From JADJPL01 sp040382095 (lineage in GTDB: Bacteria > Bacteroidota > Bacteroidia > Chitinophagales > Saprospiraceae), in NCBI GenBank assembly GCA_040382095.1, contig JBEIGB010000005.1, positions 1 to 64,000 on the forward strand: DNA of 64,000 nt. The letters are read 5' to 3'. Position numbers and translations under genes: made by a program. The notes below the pieces were generated by a model that made no database searches, was not told the origin of the DNA, and saw only the letters and a list, made by a program, of their open reading frames with translations. Below are positions 7,894 through 17,097 of the stretch, one piece after another. Within the stretch, counting starts at the first letter, position 1; every line of letters starts with the position of its first letter.

Positions 7894-8568
7894 TTAGCCC
7901 TTTGTGCCCCGCATGAGTTGGACTCCCGCAGTGGTGCCGATGCGGTTGGCCCCTGCTTCGATAAGCGACAGTGCCCGTTCAAAGGAGTGGATGTCCCCCG
8001 ACGCTTTGATCTGCATTTTAGCTCCGGCGAGCTGACGTAGCTGTTGCACAACTTCATGGCTGGTGTCGGCGCCATTGAATCCGGTGGATGTCCGCACGAA
8101 ATCTGGTTGTATGGCCAGGAGGATACCCATCAGACGTACGATTTCTTCCTGATCCAGAATGGCTGTTTCCAGGATGATTTTTATCTTTTTCCCCCGCAGA
8201 CGTGCGGCAGTGCACATGCTGTCAATATCGTTTTCCACATAGCTCCAATGTTTATTTTTTACGGCACAGAAATTAATGACAGCATCCACCTCATCAGCAC
8301 CCTCATCAACGGCCTTTTTGATTTCTTCGACTTTGGCCGGGGTATTGGAATAGCCCAGGGGGAATCCGATAACGGTCGTGACCCGCACAGATTGGGACTC
8401 GTCCTTTCGGATGAGTTGTGTGGCTTTATTGACGTAAAAGGGGGGTACACATACTGAGGCGAATCCGTAATGCATTGCTTCTTCGCATAATTGTTGGATT
8501 TCAGATTCGGAGCAGTCAGGTTTTAATAGGGTATGGTCTATATATGTGGCCAACACTTTGGGCTTCAT
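7894..8568 (-). CDS. deoC: Deoxyribose-phosphate aldolase-like protein (active-site Lys replaced)
   Basis: The 224-residue protein has the full DeoC TIM barrel: IDHTLLKPD at 10-18, ADEVDAVINF with the conserved Asp95, and IKASGDIHS with Lys188 (the E. coli Lys201 equivalent). The Schiff-base Lys of the KTSTGF motif is Arg159 (PDFVRTSTGF; codon CGG at 8092-8094). The family cleaves 2-deoxyribose 5-phosphate to glyceraldehyde 3-phosphate and acetaldehyde by imine chemistry. This change would normally abolish that reaction. It may be inactive, divergent, or use another Lys. It lies 53 bp upstream of the SPOR gene. Confidence 0.88.
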   Translation of the reverse strand: MKPKVLATYIDHTLLKPDCSESEIQQLCEEAMHYGFASVCVPPFYVNKATQLIRKDESQSVRVTTVIGFPLGYSNTPAKVEEIKKAVDEGADEVDAVINFCAVKNKHWSYVENDIDSMCTAARLRGKKIKIILETAILDQEEIVRLMGILLAIQPDFVRTSTGFNGADTSHEVVQQLRQLAGAKMQIKASGDIHSFERALSLIEAGANRIGTTAGVQLMRGTKG

Positions 8569-8591
8569 CGGGCAAATCTTTTGATATAACT

Positions 8592-8605
8592 ATTGTTAAA
8601 ACAAT
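8592..8605. promoter_or_regulatory. Perfect dyad upstream of deoC
   Basis: ATTGTT-AA-AACAAT is a perfect 6+2+6 palindrome centred about 30 bp before the deoC start codon. It is nested within an imperfect larger repeat, CGGGCAAAT (8569-8577) against ATTTGTGCCCG (8604-8614). Position and symmetry suit a repressor site, but no regulator gene is nearby and an mRNA hairpin is an alternative. Confidence 0.4.
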
Positions 8606-8745
8606 TTGTGCCCGCAATTTAGTGCAAAAATTGATAGGAAATGAAACTTTGTGGCGCCTTTAATAAAAGTAAATTTTATGTTGGGACGCCCGCTATGTTC
8701 AGACGAGGCGCCCCCACAACTTTATGATGCGTCAGTGTATGACGT

Positions 8746-11052
8746 TTAAGGTTTTATGGATATGCCCTGGTGTGGCCGTTCAGTTTTCGATGTCCAGAGC
8801 CGGAGGTTGGGTTCGGGGCCCATGGTTAATTCGAGACTGCCGCCCTGCATAATTTCCTGGTGCAGGATATAGCTGCGCAGCAGGGGTTTGCCATTGAGTT
8901 TTGCAGATTGCACGTATACGTTTTTGGGGCTATTGTTTTTCGCGCGGATGCGGAAGGTACCCCCGCCCGGGACGGCGATATCTGCCTGGTCAATGGTAGG
9001 GCTACCGATGACATAAACCCCTGATGCAGGATTGACCGGATAAAATCCGAGGGCACTGAATACGTACCAGGCGGACATTTGTCCACAGTCTTCATTGCCG
9101 CAAAGTCCTTCCGGGGTAGTATTATACTGGGTGGAGAGAATATTGCGCACCTGTGCTTGTGTTTTCCAGGGGGCGCCAGCATAATTATACATATAGGCGA
9201 TATGGTGGCTTGGTTCGTTGCCATGGGCATACTGGCCGATCAGGCCGGAAATATCTGCCGAGGTGTTTTCGCCTGATATTTCGGAACTTTCCGTAAAGAG
9301 CTGGTCGAGTTTCGCAACAAAGCGCTGATCGCCGCCATGGAGGTCAATCAGCCCGTAAATATCATGTGGGACAAACCAGGAGTGCTGCCATGCATTCCCT
9401 TCAGTATATTCTGCTACTTCGAAATTGTGGTCCGAAAATTTAGGGTCGAAAGGACTTTTCCAGGTTCCGTCTTTGAGCTTGGCACGCATAAATCCGGTAG
9501 AGGGGTCAAACAGGTTGCGATAGGATTGCGCCCGGCGTTCGAATTTTTCAGCGATGTCTTTTTTGCCGTTGGCTTTGGCCATTTGCGCGATACACCAGTC
9601 GTCAAAAGCGTACTCCAGCGTTTTAGTGACGGACTGGCCGTCGAGTTCATAGGGGATGTATTGATAGTCCCGGTAGTGGTTGGAGCCCCGGATGTTTTGC
9701 ATGGCGCTGGTGAGTAATGCGGTGAGCGCGGTGTCGGGATTGAACCCGCGATATCCTTTCATCCAGGCATCCACGACCACGGGAACGGCATGGTAGCCAG
9801 TCATGGTATTTGTTTCATTACCCAGCAGAGACCAGACGGGAAGTAGGCCGGAGGTGCCGAAATGGTCGAGCAGGGAAGCAATCATATCGTTGACTTTATC
9901 GGGTTGGGTGATGGTATAGAGGGGGTTTGCGGCGCGGAAAGTATCCCAGAGGGAAAAAATATCATAGCGTTTGAATGGCTTGTTATGGTGAATTTTTCCA
10001 TCGGGTCCTTTATACGCTCCGAGGGCGTCCGAGTATTGTACAGGGGCGAGCGCAGTGCGGTAAAGGGAGGTATAAAAGAGGGTTTCCAGAGCTTTGTCTG
10101 AGCTGTGGACTTTTATTTTTTCGAGTTCCCTGACCCATTGCTGCGTTGCTGCCTGGCGTACTTGCTCAAAATTTTGCCCCTGGATTTCTTTTAACCCGGC
10201 GAGTGCCCCTTCTACACTTGCAGAAGACAGGGCGGTCCTGACAACGAGCTGCCGGTTCTGTGGGCTGTTAAAGAAGCACTGAATACGGGAGCCCTCGCCC
10301 GTTGGGGTAATCGAGCTGCTTTTCCATTCTGCATCAAATAATTGGAATTCTTTGACCGGCACACTGAACGAAATTGCGAAATATAGGCGCTGGTCTTTGG
10401 CCCAGCCCGCAGAGTGGCGGTATCCGGTAATGAGGGTGTCGTTGACAACTTGAAGGCGCGTGGCCATTGGTCGGTCCCAGTTGATCGCAAACGACAGGTC
10501 AATAACCAGGGAAGGTTTGGAAACCGCCGGAAAGGTATAGCGATGTACCCCGCAGTAAGTTGAGGCCGTTAGTTCTGCACGGATTCCGTTGTTGAGCAGG
10601 ACCTCGTAATATCCTGGTCTTGCTTTTTCATTTTGATGGGAAAAGCTGGACACATAAGGTTTTTCCTTTGGATTTTTAACCAGGGTTTTTAGATCTTTTG
10701 CACCCGTAGTGGGCATAATGAGCACATCACATAAGTCTCCAATACCGGTCCCGCTTAGATGTGTATGGCTGAAACCGGTAATAATGGTATCGCTGTAGTT
10801 GTATCCTGCGCACCAGTCCCAACCCTGGGTACCATTATCTGGGCTGAGTTGTACCATTCCAAAAGGTACAGTCGCCCCGGGATAGACATGGCCGTGTGCC
10901 CCTGTTCCGATAAAGGGATCAACCTTTTCGGCAACGGTCGGTTTTTTCCCCGTTTGCTGAGCCGTAACAGGGGTGAGCATACCGGATAGAGCAAAGAAAA
11001 TGGCTGCCAGTATGCCAGCGAAAGGAAATTGATTTTTTGAAGGAATAAACAT
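8746..11052 (-). CDS. GH92 family alpha-mannosidase, exported
   Basis: A 768-residue glycoside hydrolase of family 92, calcium-dependent exo-alpha-mannosidases that trim N-glycans and mannans. A signal peptide (about 1-31, ending TPVTAQQ) is followed by the N-terminal beta-sandwich (VDPFIGTGAHGHVYPGA, GFSHTHLSGTGIGD). The (alpha/alpha)6 catalytic domain contains GNEDCGQMSAWYVFSALGFY with the catalytic acid Glu. Length is typical of the family. It stands alone, with no SusC/SusD pair beside it, so it is not part of a visible polysaccharide-utilisation locus. Confidence 0.95.
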   Translation of the reverse strand: MFIPSKNQFPFAGILAAIFFALSGMLTPVTAQQTGKKPTVAEKVDPFIGTGAHGHVYPGATVPFGMVQLSPDNGTQGWDWCAGYNYSDTIITGFSHTHLSGTGIGDLCDVLIMPTTGAKDLKTLVKNPKEKPYVSSFSHQNEKARPGYYEVLLNNGIRAELTASTYCGVHRYTFPAVSKPSLVIDLSFAINWDRPMATRLQVVNDTLITGYRHSAGWAKDQRLYFAISFSVPVKEFQLFDAEWKSSSITPTGEGSRIQCFFNSPQNRQLVVRTALSSASVEGALAGLKEIQGQNFEQVRQAATQQWVRELEKIKVHSSDKALETLFYTSLYRTALAPVQYSDALGAYKGPDGKIHHNKPFKRYDIFSLWDTFRAANPLYTITQPDKVNDMIASLLDHFGTSGLLPVWSLLGNETNTMTGYHAVPVVVDAWMKGYRGFNPDTALTALLTSAMQNIRGSNHYRDYQYIPYELDGQSVTKTLEYAFDDWCIAQMAKANGKKDIAEKFERRAQSYRNLFDPSTGFMRAKLKDGTWKSPFDPKFSDHNFEVAEYTEGNAWQHSWFVPHDIYGLIDLHGGDQRFVAKLDQLFTESSEISGENTSADISGLIGQYAHGNEPSHHIAYMYNYAGAPWKTQAQVRNILSTQYNTTPEGLCGNEDCGQMSAWYVFSALGFYPVNPASGVYVIGSPTIDQADIAVPGGGTFRIRAKNNSPKNVYVQSAKLNGKPLLRSYILHQEIMQGGSLELTMGPEPNLRLWTSKTERPHQGISIKP

Positions 11053-11294
11053 GATGAAAAATTTAACCTAAATATGGGGATTTTTTCCTTGCTTTGAAAT
11101 ATAAAGGGGATAAAATGCTTGGTTTATGGTGTAATTTACCTTCAGAGCATGGACTTTTTCCTGGTGTTGTTGTTGCATATCGGCCATAAAGGTCGTCTCT
11201 TCACCCCCGGCGGAAAAATTTATACCGCTCTATGCAGTAAAATATATTTAAGAGAAATCCCCGTTTTTTTCTGTGTAGTGAAATTATCGAGACC

Positions 11295-12962
11295 ATGGAT
11301 AAAAAGGTTTTTTCTGCTGTATGTCTGATGGGTATTCTTTTTGGCTGTAGCCATTATCGGCATCCTGCATTTTCGAGGCAGGACGTCGCTGCTGCCCAGC
11401 GGGTGATCGGGATGGAATTTTCAAGGGCGCAAATTGATACGATGTATCGGTATCTGGGTGAAAATTTAAGCGGGTATGATTCGATGCAGCGTTTTGAACT
11501 GGATTACCGGGTGGCGCCGGCATTATATTTTGACCCCCGGCCGGAGGGTTTTGAAATGCCCGTACCGGGTCCGGCTGCTGAATGGGGGCTACCTGAAGTA
11601 CCTGTGTTGCCGGACAACCCGGAGGCACTGGCTTTTTTCCCGGTTTCGAAACTCTCTGCCCTGGTCCGTAGCCGAAAGATTACGTCGGAAGCACTTACCC
11701 GTATTTACCTGGAGCGTATAAAGCGTTATGATCCGATGCTGCATGCTGTGGTGACGCTGCTGGAAGGGCGTGCGCTCGATCAGGCACGGCGTGCGGATCG
11801 GGCCATTGCGGAAGGGCGGTACCTGGGGCCGCTGCACGGAATCCCTTATATGGTAAAGGATTTAATGGCCTTGCCCGATCATCCGACGACCTGGGGCGCG
11901 AGGCCCTACCAGGGCCAGATGCTGGACCATACGGCTACGGTAATTGCGCGTTTGGATACCGCAGGTGCGGTACTGCTGGCGAAAGTAAGTTCGGGATCTC
12001 TGGCACGCGGGGATGTTTGGTTTGGTGGCCGTACGAACAACCCCTGGGACACACTTCAAGGGGCGAGTGGGTCATCTGCGGGGTCGGCAGCGGCATTGGC
12101 AGCCGGGTTATGTGCCTTTGCGATCGGAACGGAAACTTTGGGTTCTATTGTTGCGCCGTCAGCCAGATGTGGGGTAACGGGTTTGCGCCCGACTTTCGGA
12201 CGGGTCAGCCGTGCAGGGGTGATGACGCTTTCGTGGTCAATGGATAAGGTTGGGCCGATTTGTCGTGATGCACTGGATTGTGCCCTGGTACTGGATGTGA
12301 TCAGGGGAAAAGATATTAAAGATCGCTGTGCTTTGGATGCCCCGTTCAATTTTATGGCAGGAAGGGATATTTCTACTTTGAAAGTCGGTTATGTCCGGCA
12401 GGTTTTTGAGAAGGACAGTTCCAGTGCAGGGGCAAACAATCTCAAGGCACTGGAGGTATTCCGCAGCCTGGGCATACACCTTAAGGAAGTACAGTTGCCC
12501 GTTGACTTTCCTTTTGCTGCTTTCGACGCGATCCTGCGGGCCGAATCGGGTGCATTTTTTGATGAACTTATCCGGAGCGGAAGGGTTGACGACCTGGAGG
12601 AACAGCACAGTGGGTCAAGGGCGAATTCCCTTCGGCAGTCCAGATTTATCCCCGCTGCGGAATATCTTCAGGCAAACCGGCACCGCACGCTGTTGATCGA
12701 GGAAATGCACGTCGTCATGCAGGATTTTGATGTTATCCTCGTCCCGCCCGGGGGCAGCCGGCAGAACTTAATCACCAATCTTACCGGCCATCCTGCCCTT
12801 GCTTTACCTACCGGGCTTGACGACAAGGGCCGTCCTTCTTCGATTACCCTTCTCGGCAATCTCTATGGAGAAGGCCCTATCCTGGAGCTTGGTGCGGCCT
12901 ATCAGGCCCTTACGACCTTCAACACCTTACAGCCTCCTCTTTTTTCGATAAAAAAGGAATAG
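11295..12962 (+). CDS. Amidase signature-family lipoprotein
   Basis: The 555-residue product has a lipoprotein signal peptide (GILFGC, Cys at about 16), a variable N-terminal region and an amidase-signature domain from about residue 120. The catalytic Lys lies in IPYMVKDLMALP. The cis-Ser lies in GASGSSAGSAAALAAG and the nucleophilic Ser in GTETLGSIVAPS, so the Ser-cisSer-Lys triad is complete. The substrate is unknown; GatA is unlikely because of the lipid anchor and N-terminal extension. It is transcribed divergently from the GH92 gene and converges on the mobA-like gene. Confidence 0.9.
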   Translation: MDKKVFSAVCLMGILFGCSHYRHPAFSRQDVAAAQRVIGMEFSRAQIDTMYRYLGENLSGYDSMQRFELDYRVAPALYFDPRPEGFEMPVPGPAAEWGLPEVPVLPDNPEALAFFPVSKLSALVRSRKITSEALTRIYLERIKRYDPMLHAVVTLLEGRALDQARRADRAIAEGRYLGPLHGIPYMVKDLMALPDHPTTWGARPYQGQMLDHTATVIARLDTAGAVLLAKVSSGSLARGDVWFGGRTNNPWDTLQGASGSSAGSAAALAAGLCAFAIGTETLGSIVAPSARCGVTGLRPTFGRVSRAGVMTLSWSMDKVGPICRDALDCALVLDVIRGKDIKDRCALDAPFNFMAGRDISTLKVGYVRQVFEKDSSSAGANNLKALEVFRSLGIHLKEVQLPVDFPFAAFDAILRAESGAFFDELIRSGRVDDLEEQHSGSRANSLRQSRFIPAAEYLQANRHRTLLIEEMHVVMQDFDVILVPPGGSRQNLITNLTGHPALALPTGLDDKGRPSSITLLGNLYGEGPILELGAAYQALTTFNTLQPPLFSIKKE

Positions 12963-12978
12963 GGAATGGAAAAGGTAC

Positions 12979-14187
12979 TTATTCTTTCGATAGCTGTTTT
13001 TCGATTATACTTTGGGCCTCCTCCAACTCGGCAGGAAAATTGACATTTAAAAGGGCCTTAGCCTCCGGTGGATCGAGTAGGTGCACCCTGGAGTTGATGA
13101 GCGTTTTTCTGGGGCAGGAATAGCCCTGTGCGAGGAACTGTAGCAACACGGGATAGCTTTGAGGCTCCCATATAGCGACAAGGGGTTCGGGCAGTTGGTT
13201 GACCGGGCTGTTGAATGCAGTGGCTATTGCACTGGTACAACGCTGGTTTACCAGATACTGGATTGTTGCATAATCGAGCAGAGGCAGGTCGCAGGCAATT
13301 ACCAGCCAGGCCACATTCGGATGCTCGCGAAAAGCAGACAGCAGCGCACCCAGCGGGCCCAGATGTAGAAAGCTATCGGTAATACAGGGGGTCTGGCTTT
13401 CGATGGTATCCTCCTGATCATGCCGCAAGGAGATGAAAACCTTTTCGCAGACCTGACCCAGTAATTTTGCTGCATAATCCCTTTGCGGCATGCCGTGATA
13501 GTCAATCAGGCTTTTGTCATGACCCATTCTTGTGCTTTTCCCCCCGGCCAGTACCAAACCATAAAGTGGAGGGGTACGCTTTGCCATTGCCCCATCTATC
13601 CAGTCGGCGATAGCAGGAAGATCGCTGAGCATGAGTGTTGGTGGCATTGGCTGTCCGGTTGCTGAGAGGTGATCAACCAGGAAGGGGTAGGGGGTAGGGG
13701 CCTCTTCGGTCAGCAAGATTAAATCTACCGTATTAAGGCGGTCGGTTTTTTTCTGCAGGGATGCTTCCTTTCGTGGATCGAGAATGACGATTTGACGTTT
13801 GGCGGAGAAGTGGTTGCCGTTGACAAGCACGAGATCCTGGTCGGAGAAGAAATACCTCAGCGCGACGGCACTGGCTTTTGAGCGGTAATCAAATCGGTGG
13901 AAAAGGATTTTATCCGTATATTCCATGGTGGTGCCAGAATCCTGGAAGGTAAGAGGGATATCCTGCCCACTTTCTTTTGCTGCGCTTTGATGGTCTGCAT
14001 CGGCATACGCTATTTGGTACTTATGTGATAAGGCCGAGCAGAGATCGGTAGCTAATTTCCGGATGGTATCGCAGGGGGCACCGATGAAAGCCCATTCGCT
14101 TCGATGGAATGCCCCATATTCTGCCCGGGGTATATCCGTGTGTTTTTTATGGGGAAGGCCCCCATTTGATCGTGCAGGAGTATCCAT
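12979..14187 (-). CDS. mobA: MobB-like/MobA fusion, molybdenum cofactor guanylyltransferase
   Basis: A 402-residue two-part protein. Residues from about 208 form a MobA nucleotidyltransferase (LVLAGGKSTRMGHDKSLIDY, then ACDLPLLDYATI), which attaches GMP to molybdopterin. Residues 30-200 resemble MobB in order (DADHQ, a D-S-G segment, DLVLVNGNHF, then a strand and Asp) but lack the P-loop: the expected GxxxxGKT is replaced by FIGAPCDTIRKLA. The N-terminal half therefore may not bind GTP. It lies 2 bp downstream of moaC in the molybdopterin operon. Confidence 0.85.
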   Translation of the reverse strand: MDTPARSNGGLPHKKHTDIPRAEYGAFHRSEWAFIGAPCDTIRKLATDLCSALSHKYQIAYADADHQSAAKESGQDIPLTFQDSGTTMEYTDKILFHRFDYRSKASAVALRYFFSDQDLVLVNGNHFSAKRQIVILDPRKEASLQKKTDRLNTVDLILLTEEAPTPYPFLVDHLSATGQPMPPTLMLSDLPAIADWIDGAMAKRTPPLYGLVLAGGKSTRMGHDKSLIDYHGMPQRDYAAKLLGQVCEKVFISLRHDQEDTIESQTPCITDSFLHLGPLGALLSAFREHPNVAWLVIACDLPLLDYATIQYLVNQRCTSAIATAFNSPVNQLPEPLVAIWEPQSYPVLLQFLAQGYSCPRKTLINSRVHLLDPPEAKALLNVNFPAELEEAQSIIEKQLSKE

Positions 14188-14189
14188 AA

Positions 14190-14678
14190 TCAGATCGTTG
14201 CTTCCCTTTTAAAATCCCTTTTGCCCCCTGTTTTTTCTATAAGACAGATTTCTTTGATAAGAATATTATGGGAAAAGGCTTTTGCCATATCATAGACCGT
14301 GAGGGCTGCAACAGAAGCTCCTGTAAGTGCTTCCATCTCTACGCCTGTTTTTGCTGTAACGCTGGCGGTACAAAGGATACGTACCTCCCGGGCCTCGTTG
14401 AGTTGGATTGTGATCTGGCAATTGTCCAGGCCCAGCGGATGGCAGAGTGGGATTAATTCGCCGGTTTTCTTTGCGGCCATGATCCCTGCCAGGATCGCCG
14501 TTTGGAAGACGGGTCCTTTTCGGGTATGTATTTCATCCTTTTCCAGCAGGTCGAGGATAGCTTCGTCCAGCAGGACGATTGCCTGGGCGACTGCGGTGCG
14601 CCGGGTGGGCACTTTTTCCCCGACATCAACCATCAGGGGATTTCCTGCCGCATCCAGATGAGTGAAGGATTGACTCAT
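14190..14678 (-). CDS. moaC: Cyclic pyranopterin monophosphate synthase MoaC
   Basis: A 162-residue MoaC, which converts the MoaA product to cyclic pyranopterin monophosphate. Hallmarks are a conserved early segment (VDVGEKVPTRRTAVA), the active-site segment AAKKTGELIPLCHPLGLD at about 70-87 and EMEALTGASVAALTVYDMAKA near 120-140. Catalytic Lys and Asp are present and length is normal. It is packed 11 bp after the oxidoreductase gene and 2 bp before mobA, implying one transcript. Confidence 0.96.
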   Translation of the reverse strand: MSQSFTHLDAAGNPLMVDVGEKVPTRRTAVAQAIVLLDEAILDLLEKDEIHTRKGPVFQTAILAGIMAAKKTGELIPLCHPLGLDNCQITIQLNEAREVRILCTASVTAKTGVEMEALTGASVAALTVYDMAKAFSHNILIKEICLIEKTGGKRDFKREATI

Positions 14679-14689
14679 ACAATAAATTT

Positions 14690-17071
14690 TCAGGTTAGCC
14701 GGGTGCTACCACCGGCTTTGGGGGTATCAACAGCTTCTATCCTGATGAACACCATTTTAGATGCGGGTGTTTTGCTTTCCGGGTCGAAGGCATCGAGCGC
14801 TACGAGTACATTGGCTTCAGGGAAATAAGTAGCCGTGCACTGGCGCGGGATATTATAAGGCACGAGCAAAAAATTCTCTGCTTTTCTAACCGTACCATTA
14901 TACTCGCTGATAAGGTTAACGGCCTGTTTTGCCTTAAAGCCAAGTGCCTGCATATCTTTTTTATTGATCAGCAACACCCGGCGTTCGTTGAATACACCCC
15001 GATAACGGTCATCGAGGCCATAGATGGTGGTATTGAACTGATCGTGGCTCCTGATCGTCATCATAATAAAGTGGGCATCCGGGATTGTAGTTTTGGGGAC
15101 AGGAACGACAGAGAATTTCGCCTTGCCCGAATCGGTGGGGAATATTTGGTCCTTGGGGGGATTAGGCAGGTAGAAGCCACCGGGTTTTCGGACCCTTTCA
15201 TTATAATTTTCGAAACCTGGGATAACGCGTTCGATAGTATTTCGGATATTATCGTAGTTGGCGTAGAAGCCATCCCAATCAATTGAGAATCGGCCATTAA
15301 GGACCGTTTTAGCTAAGCGGGCGATAATAGCGGGTTCGCTGAGCAGGTGCTTAGATGCCGGGTTGATGACCCCTTTGGACATTTGCACCACTGCCATGGA
15401 GTTTTCCGTGCTGACGAATTGCTCCCCATCTTTTTGAATATCGCGATCGGTTCGGGCGAGGCAGGGCAGGATAAGGGCCTGGCGTCCATGGATAAGGTGG
15501 CTGCGGTTGAGCTTGGTCGAAACATGGACGGTAAGGGAGCAACGGCGCAGCGCTTCGGCAGTGCGGTAAGTATCTGGTGACGCGGAGAGGAAATTACCGC
15601 CCAGGCCAAAGAAGACGGAAGCCTTCCCCTCGTACATTGCCTGGATGGCTTCAACGGTTGAATAGCCATTATGCCTGGGTGGTGTAAAGCCGAATGTTTT
15701 TTCGAGCGCGTCCAGGAATTGGGGGGATGGGGATTCCCAGATGCCCATTGTCCTGTCGCCTTGAACATTGCTATGTCCCCGGACGGGACAGGCTCCGGCG
15801 CCGGGTTTTCCGATTGCGCCTTTAGCAAGGAGCAGGTTAATGATTTCTTTCACATTATTTACCCCATTGAAATGCTGGGTGAGGCCCATTGCCCAGCAGA
15901 CGATTATTTTTTTAGCCTTTGCGATCATGGCCACGGCTTTTTTGATATCTGCACGTGTGACACCTGAGGCTTCTGCGAGGTCGTTAAAATCGTGGCTTTG
16001 CAATTCCGTTGCGAAAGCTTCGTAGCCTTCGGTTTTGTGCAAGACGAAGTCCATATCGAAAGCGCTTCCCGGGTTGCTTTTTTCTGCATACAGGAGCAGG
16101 AGGAGTATGGCTTTGAGCAGGGCGATATCGCCATTGATTTTGACTTGCAGGTAGAGATCGGCGAGCGGAGTGCCGCTGCCGAGTATTCCTTTTAATGTTT
16201 GGGGGTTGTCAAAGCGCAAAAGCCCTGGTTCGACGAGGGGGTTGACAGCGATGATTTTGCCCCCGTTTTTTTTACATTTTTCGAGTGCGGACAGCATCCG
16301 TGGGTGGTTTGTGCCGGGGTTCTGGCCAAAGCACAGGATGAGGTCTGCTTCATGGAAGTCAGATAGCGCAACGGTACCTTTCCCGGATCCCAGGGTTGTG
16401 CGCATGGCCACCCCTGAAGCCTCGTGGCACAAATTAGAACAATCGGGGAGGTTATTTGTCCCGAAAGCCCGGACGAAGAGTTGATAGAGGAAGGCTGCTT
16501 CGTTACTTGTACGGCCGGAGGTATAAAAAACCGCTTCGTCGGGAGATTTAAGGCGCTGTAGTTCGGTAGCGATTAATTGGAAAGCGTCGTCCCAGGAAAT
16601 TGGCTCATAGTGCGTCGTTCCATCGCGTAGGAGGAGCGGTTCGGCCAACCTACCGGATTTACCGAGCTGGAAATCTGACCAGGAGAGGAGTTCAGCGACG
16701 GGATGTGTGGCGAAAAAATCCCTTCCGATGCTTTTTTTCTGAGCTTCCTCGGCGATAGCTTTGACCCCGTTTTCACAGTATTCGCCTAATTTTGAACGTT
16801 CGTCATCCGGATCCGGCCATGCGCATCCCGGGCAGTCAACACCCCCTTTTTGGTTGAGCCTGAACATGATTTTGCCCACATTTCCAGGTGTCAGATATTT
16901 AGCGGAATGGTAGAGGGATGCTTTGACTGCGGGTGCTCCGGCAGATGCTTTGGGAATTTTTTTGATACGAAGTCCGGTGTGCCGGGTTGGCGACAAACTG
17001 GTATCGGATTCTGGGGTGATCAGGATATTATTTTGGAGCGGTTGCTCTTCGGTTAAGCGCTTTTTTGCCAT
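14690..17071 (-). CDS. FdhF/YdeP family molybdopterin oxidoreductase
   Basis: The 793-residue protein is a formate-dehydrogenase-alpha-like molybdenum enzyme of the YdeP type. Near the N-terminus Cys80 and Cys83 lie in DCPGCAWPDPDD, a signature of this subfamily in place of the usual four-Cys cluster. The bis-MGD domains contain YTSGRTSNEAAFLYQL, CHEASGVAMRTTLGSGKG and GQNPGTNHPRML, with the C-terminal molybdopterin domain from about 660 (MTIRSHDQFNTTIYG). The substrate is unknown. It is embedded between moaA and moaC, so cofactor synthesis and its probable client are coregulated. Confidence 0.92.
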   Translation of the reverse strand: MAKKRLTEEQPLQNNILITPESDTSLSPTRHTGLRIKKIPKASAGAPAVKASLYHSAKYLTPGNVGKIMFRLNQKGGVDCPGCAWPDPDDERSKLGEYCENGVKAIAEEAQKKSIGRDFFATHPVAELLSWSDFQLGKSGRLAEPLLLRDGTTHYEPISWDDAFQLIATELQRLKSPDEAVFYTSGRTSNEAAFLYQLFVRAFGTNNLPDCSNLCHEASGVAMRTTLGSGKGTVALSDFHEADLILCFGQNPGTNHPRMLSALEKCKKNGGKIIAVNPLVEPGLLRFDNPQTLKGILGSGTPLADLYLQVKINGDIALLKAILLLLLYAEKSNPGSAFDMDFVLHKTEGYEAFATELQSHDFNDLAEASGVTRADIKKAVAMIAKAKKIIVCWAMGLTQHFNGVNNVKEIINLLLAKGAIGKPGAGACPVRGHSNVQGDRTMGIWESPSPQFLDALEKTFGFTPPRHNGYSTVEAIQAMYEGKASVFFGLGGNFLSASPDTYRTAEALRRCSLTVHVSTKLNRSHLIHGRQALILPCLARTDRDIQKDGEQFVSTENSMAVVQMSKGVINPASKHLLSEPAIIARLAKTVLNGRFSIDWDGFYANYDNIRNTIERVIPGFENYNERVRKPGGFYLPNPPKDQIFPTDSGKAKFSVVPVPKTTIPDAHFIMMTIRSHDQFNTTIYGLDDRYRGVFNERRVLLINKKDMQALGFKAKQAVNLISEYNGTVRKAENFLLVPYNIPRQCTATYFPEANVLVALDAFDPESKTPASKMVFIRIEAVDTPKAGGSTRLT

Positions 17072-17097
17072 AGTAAAACAGATCGTTCAGGTTTGGG

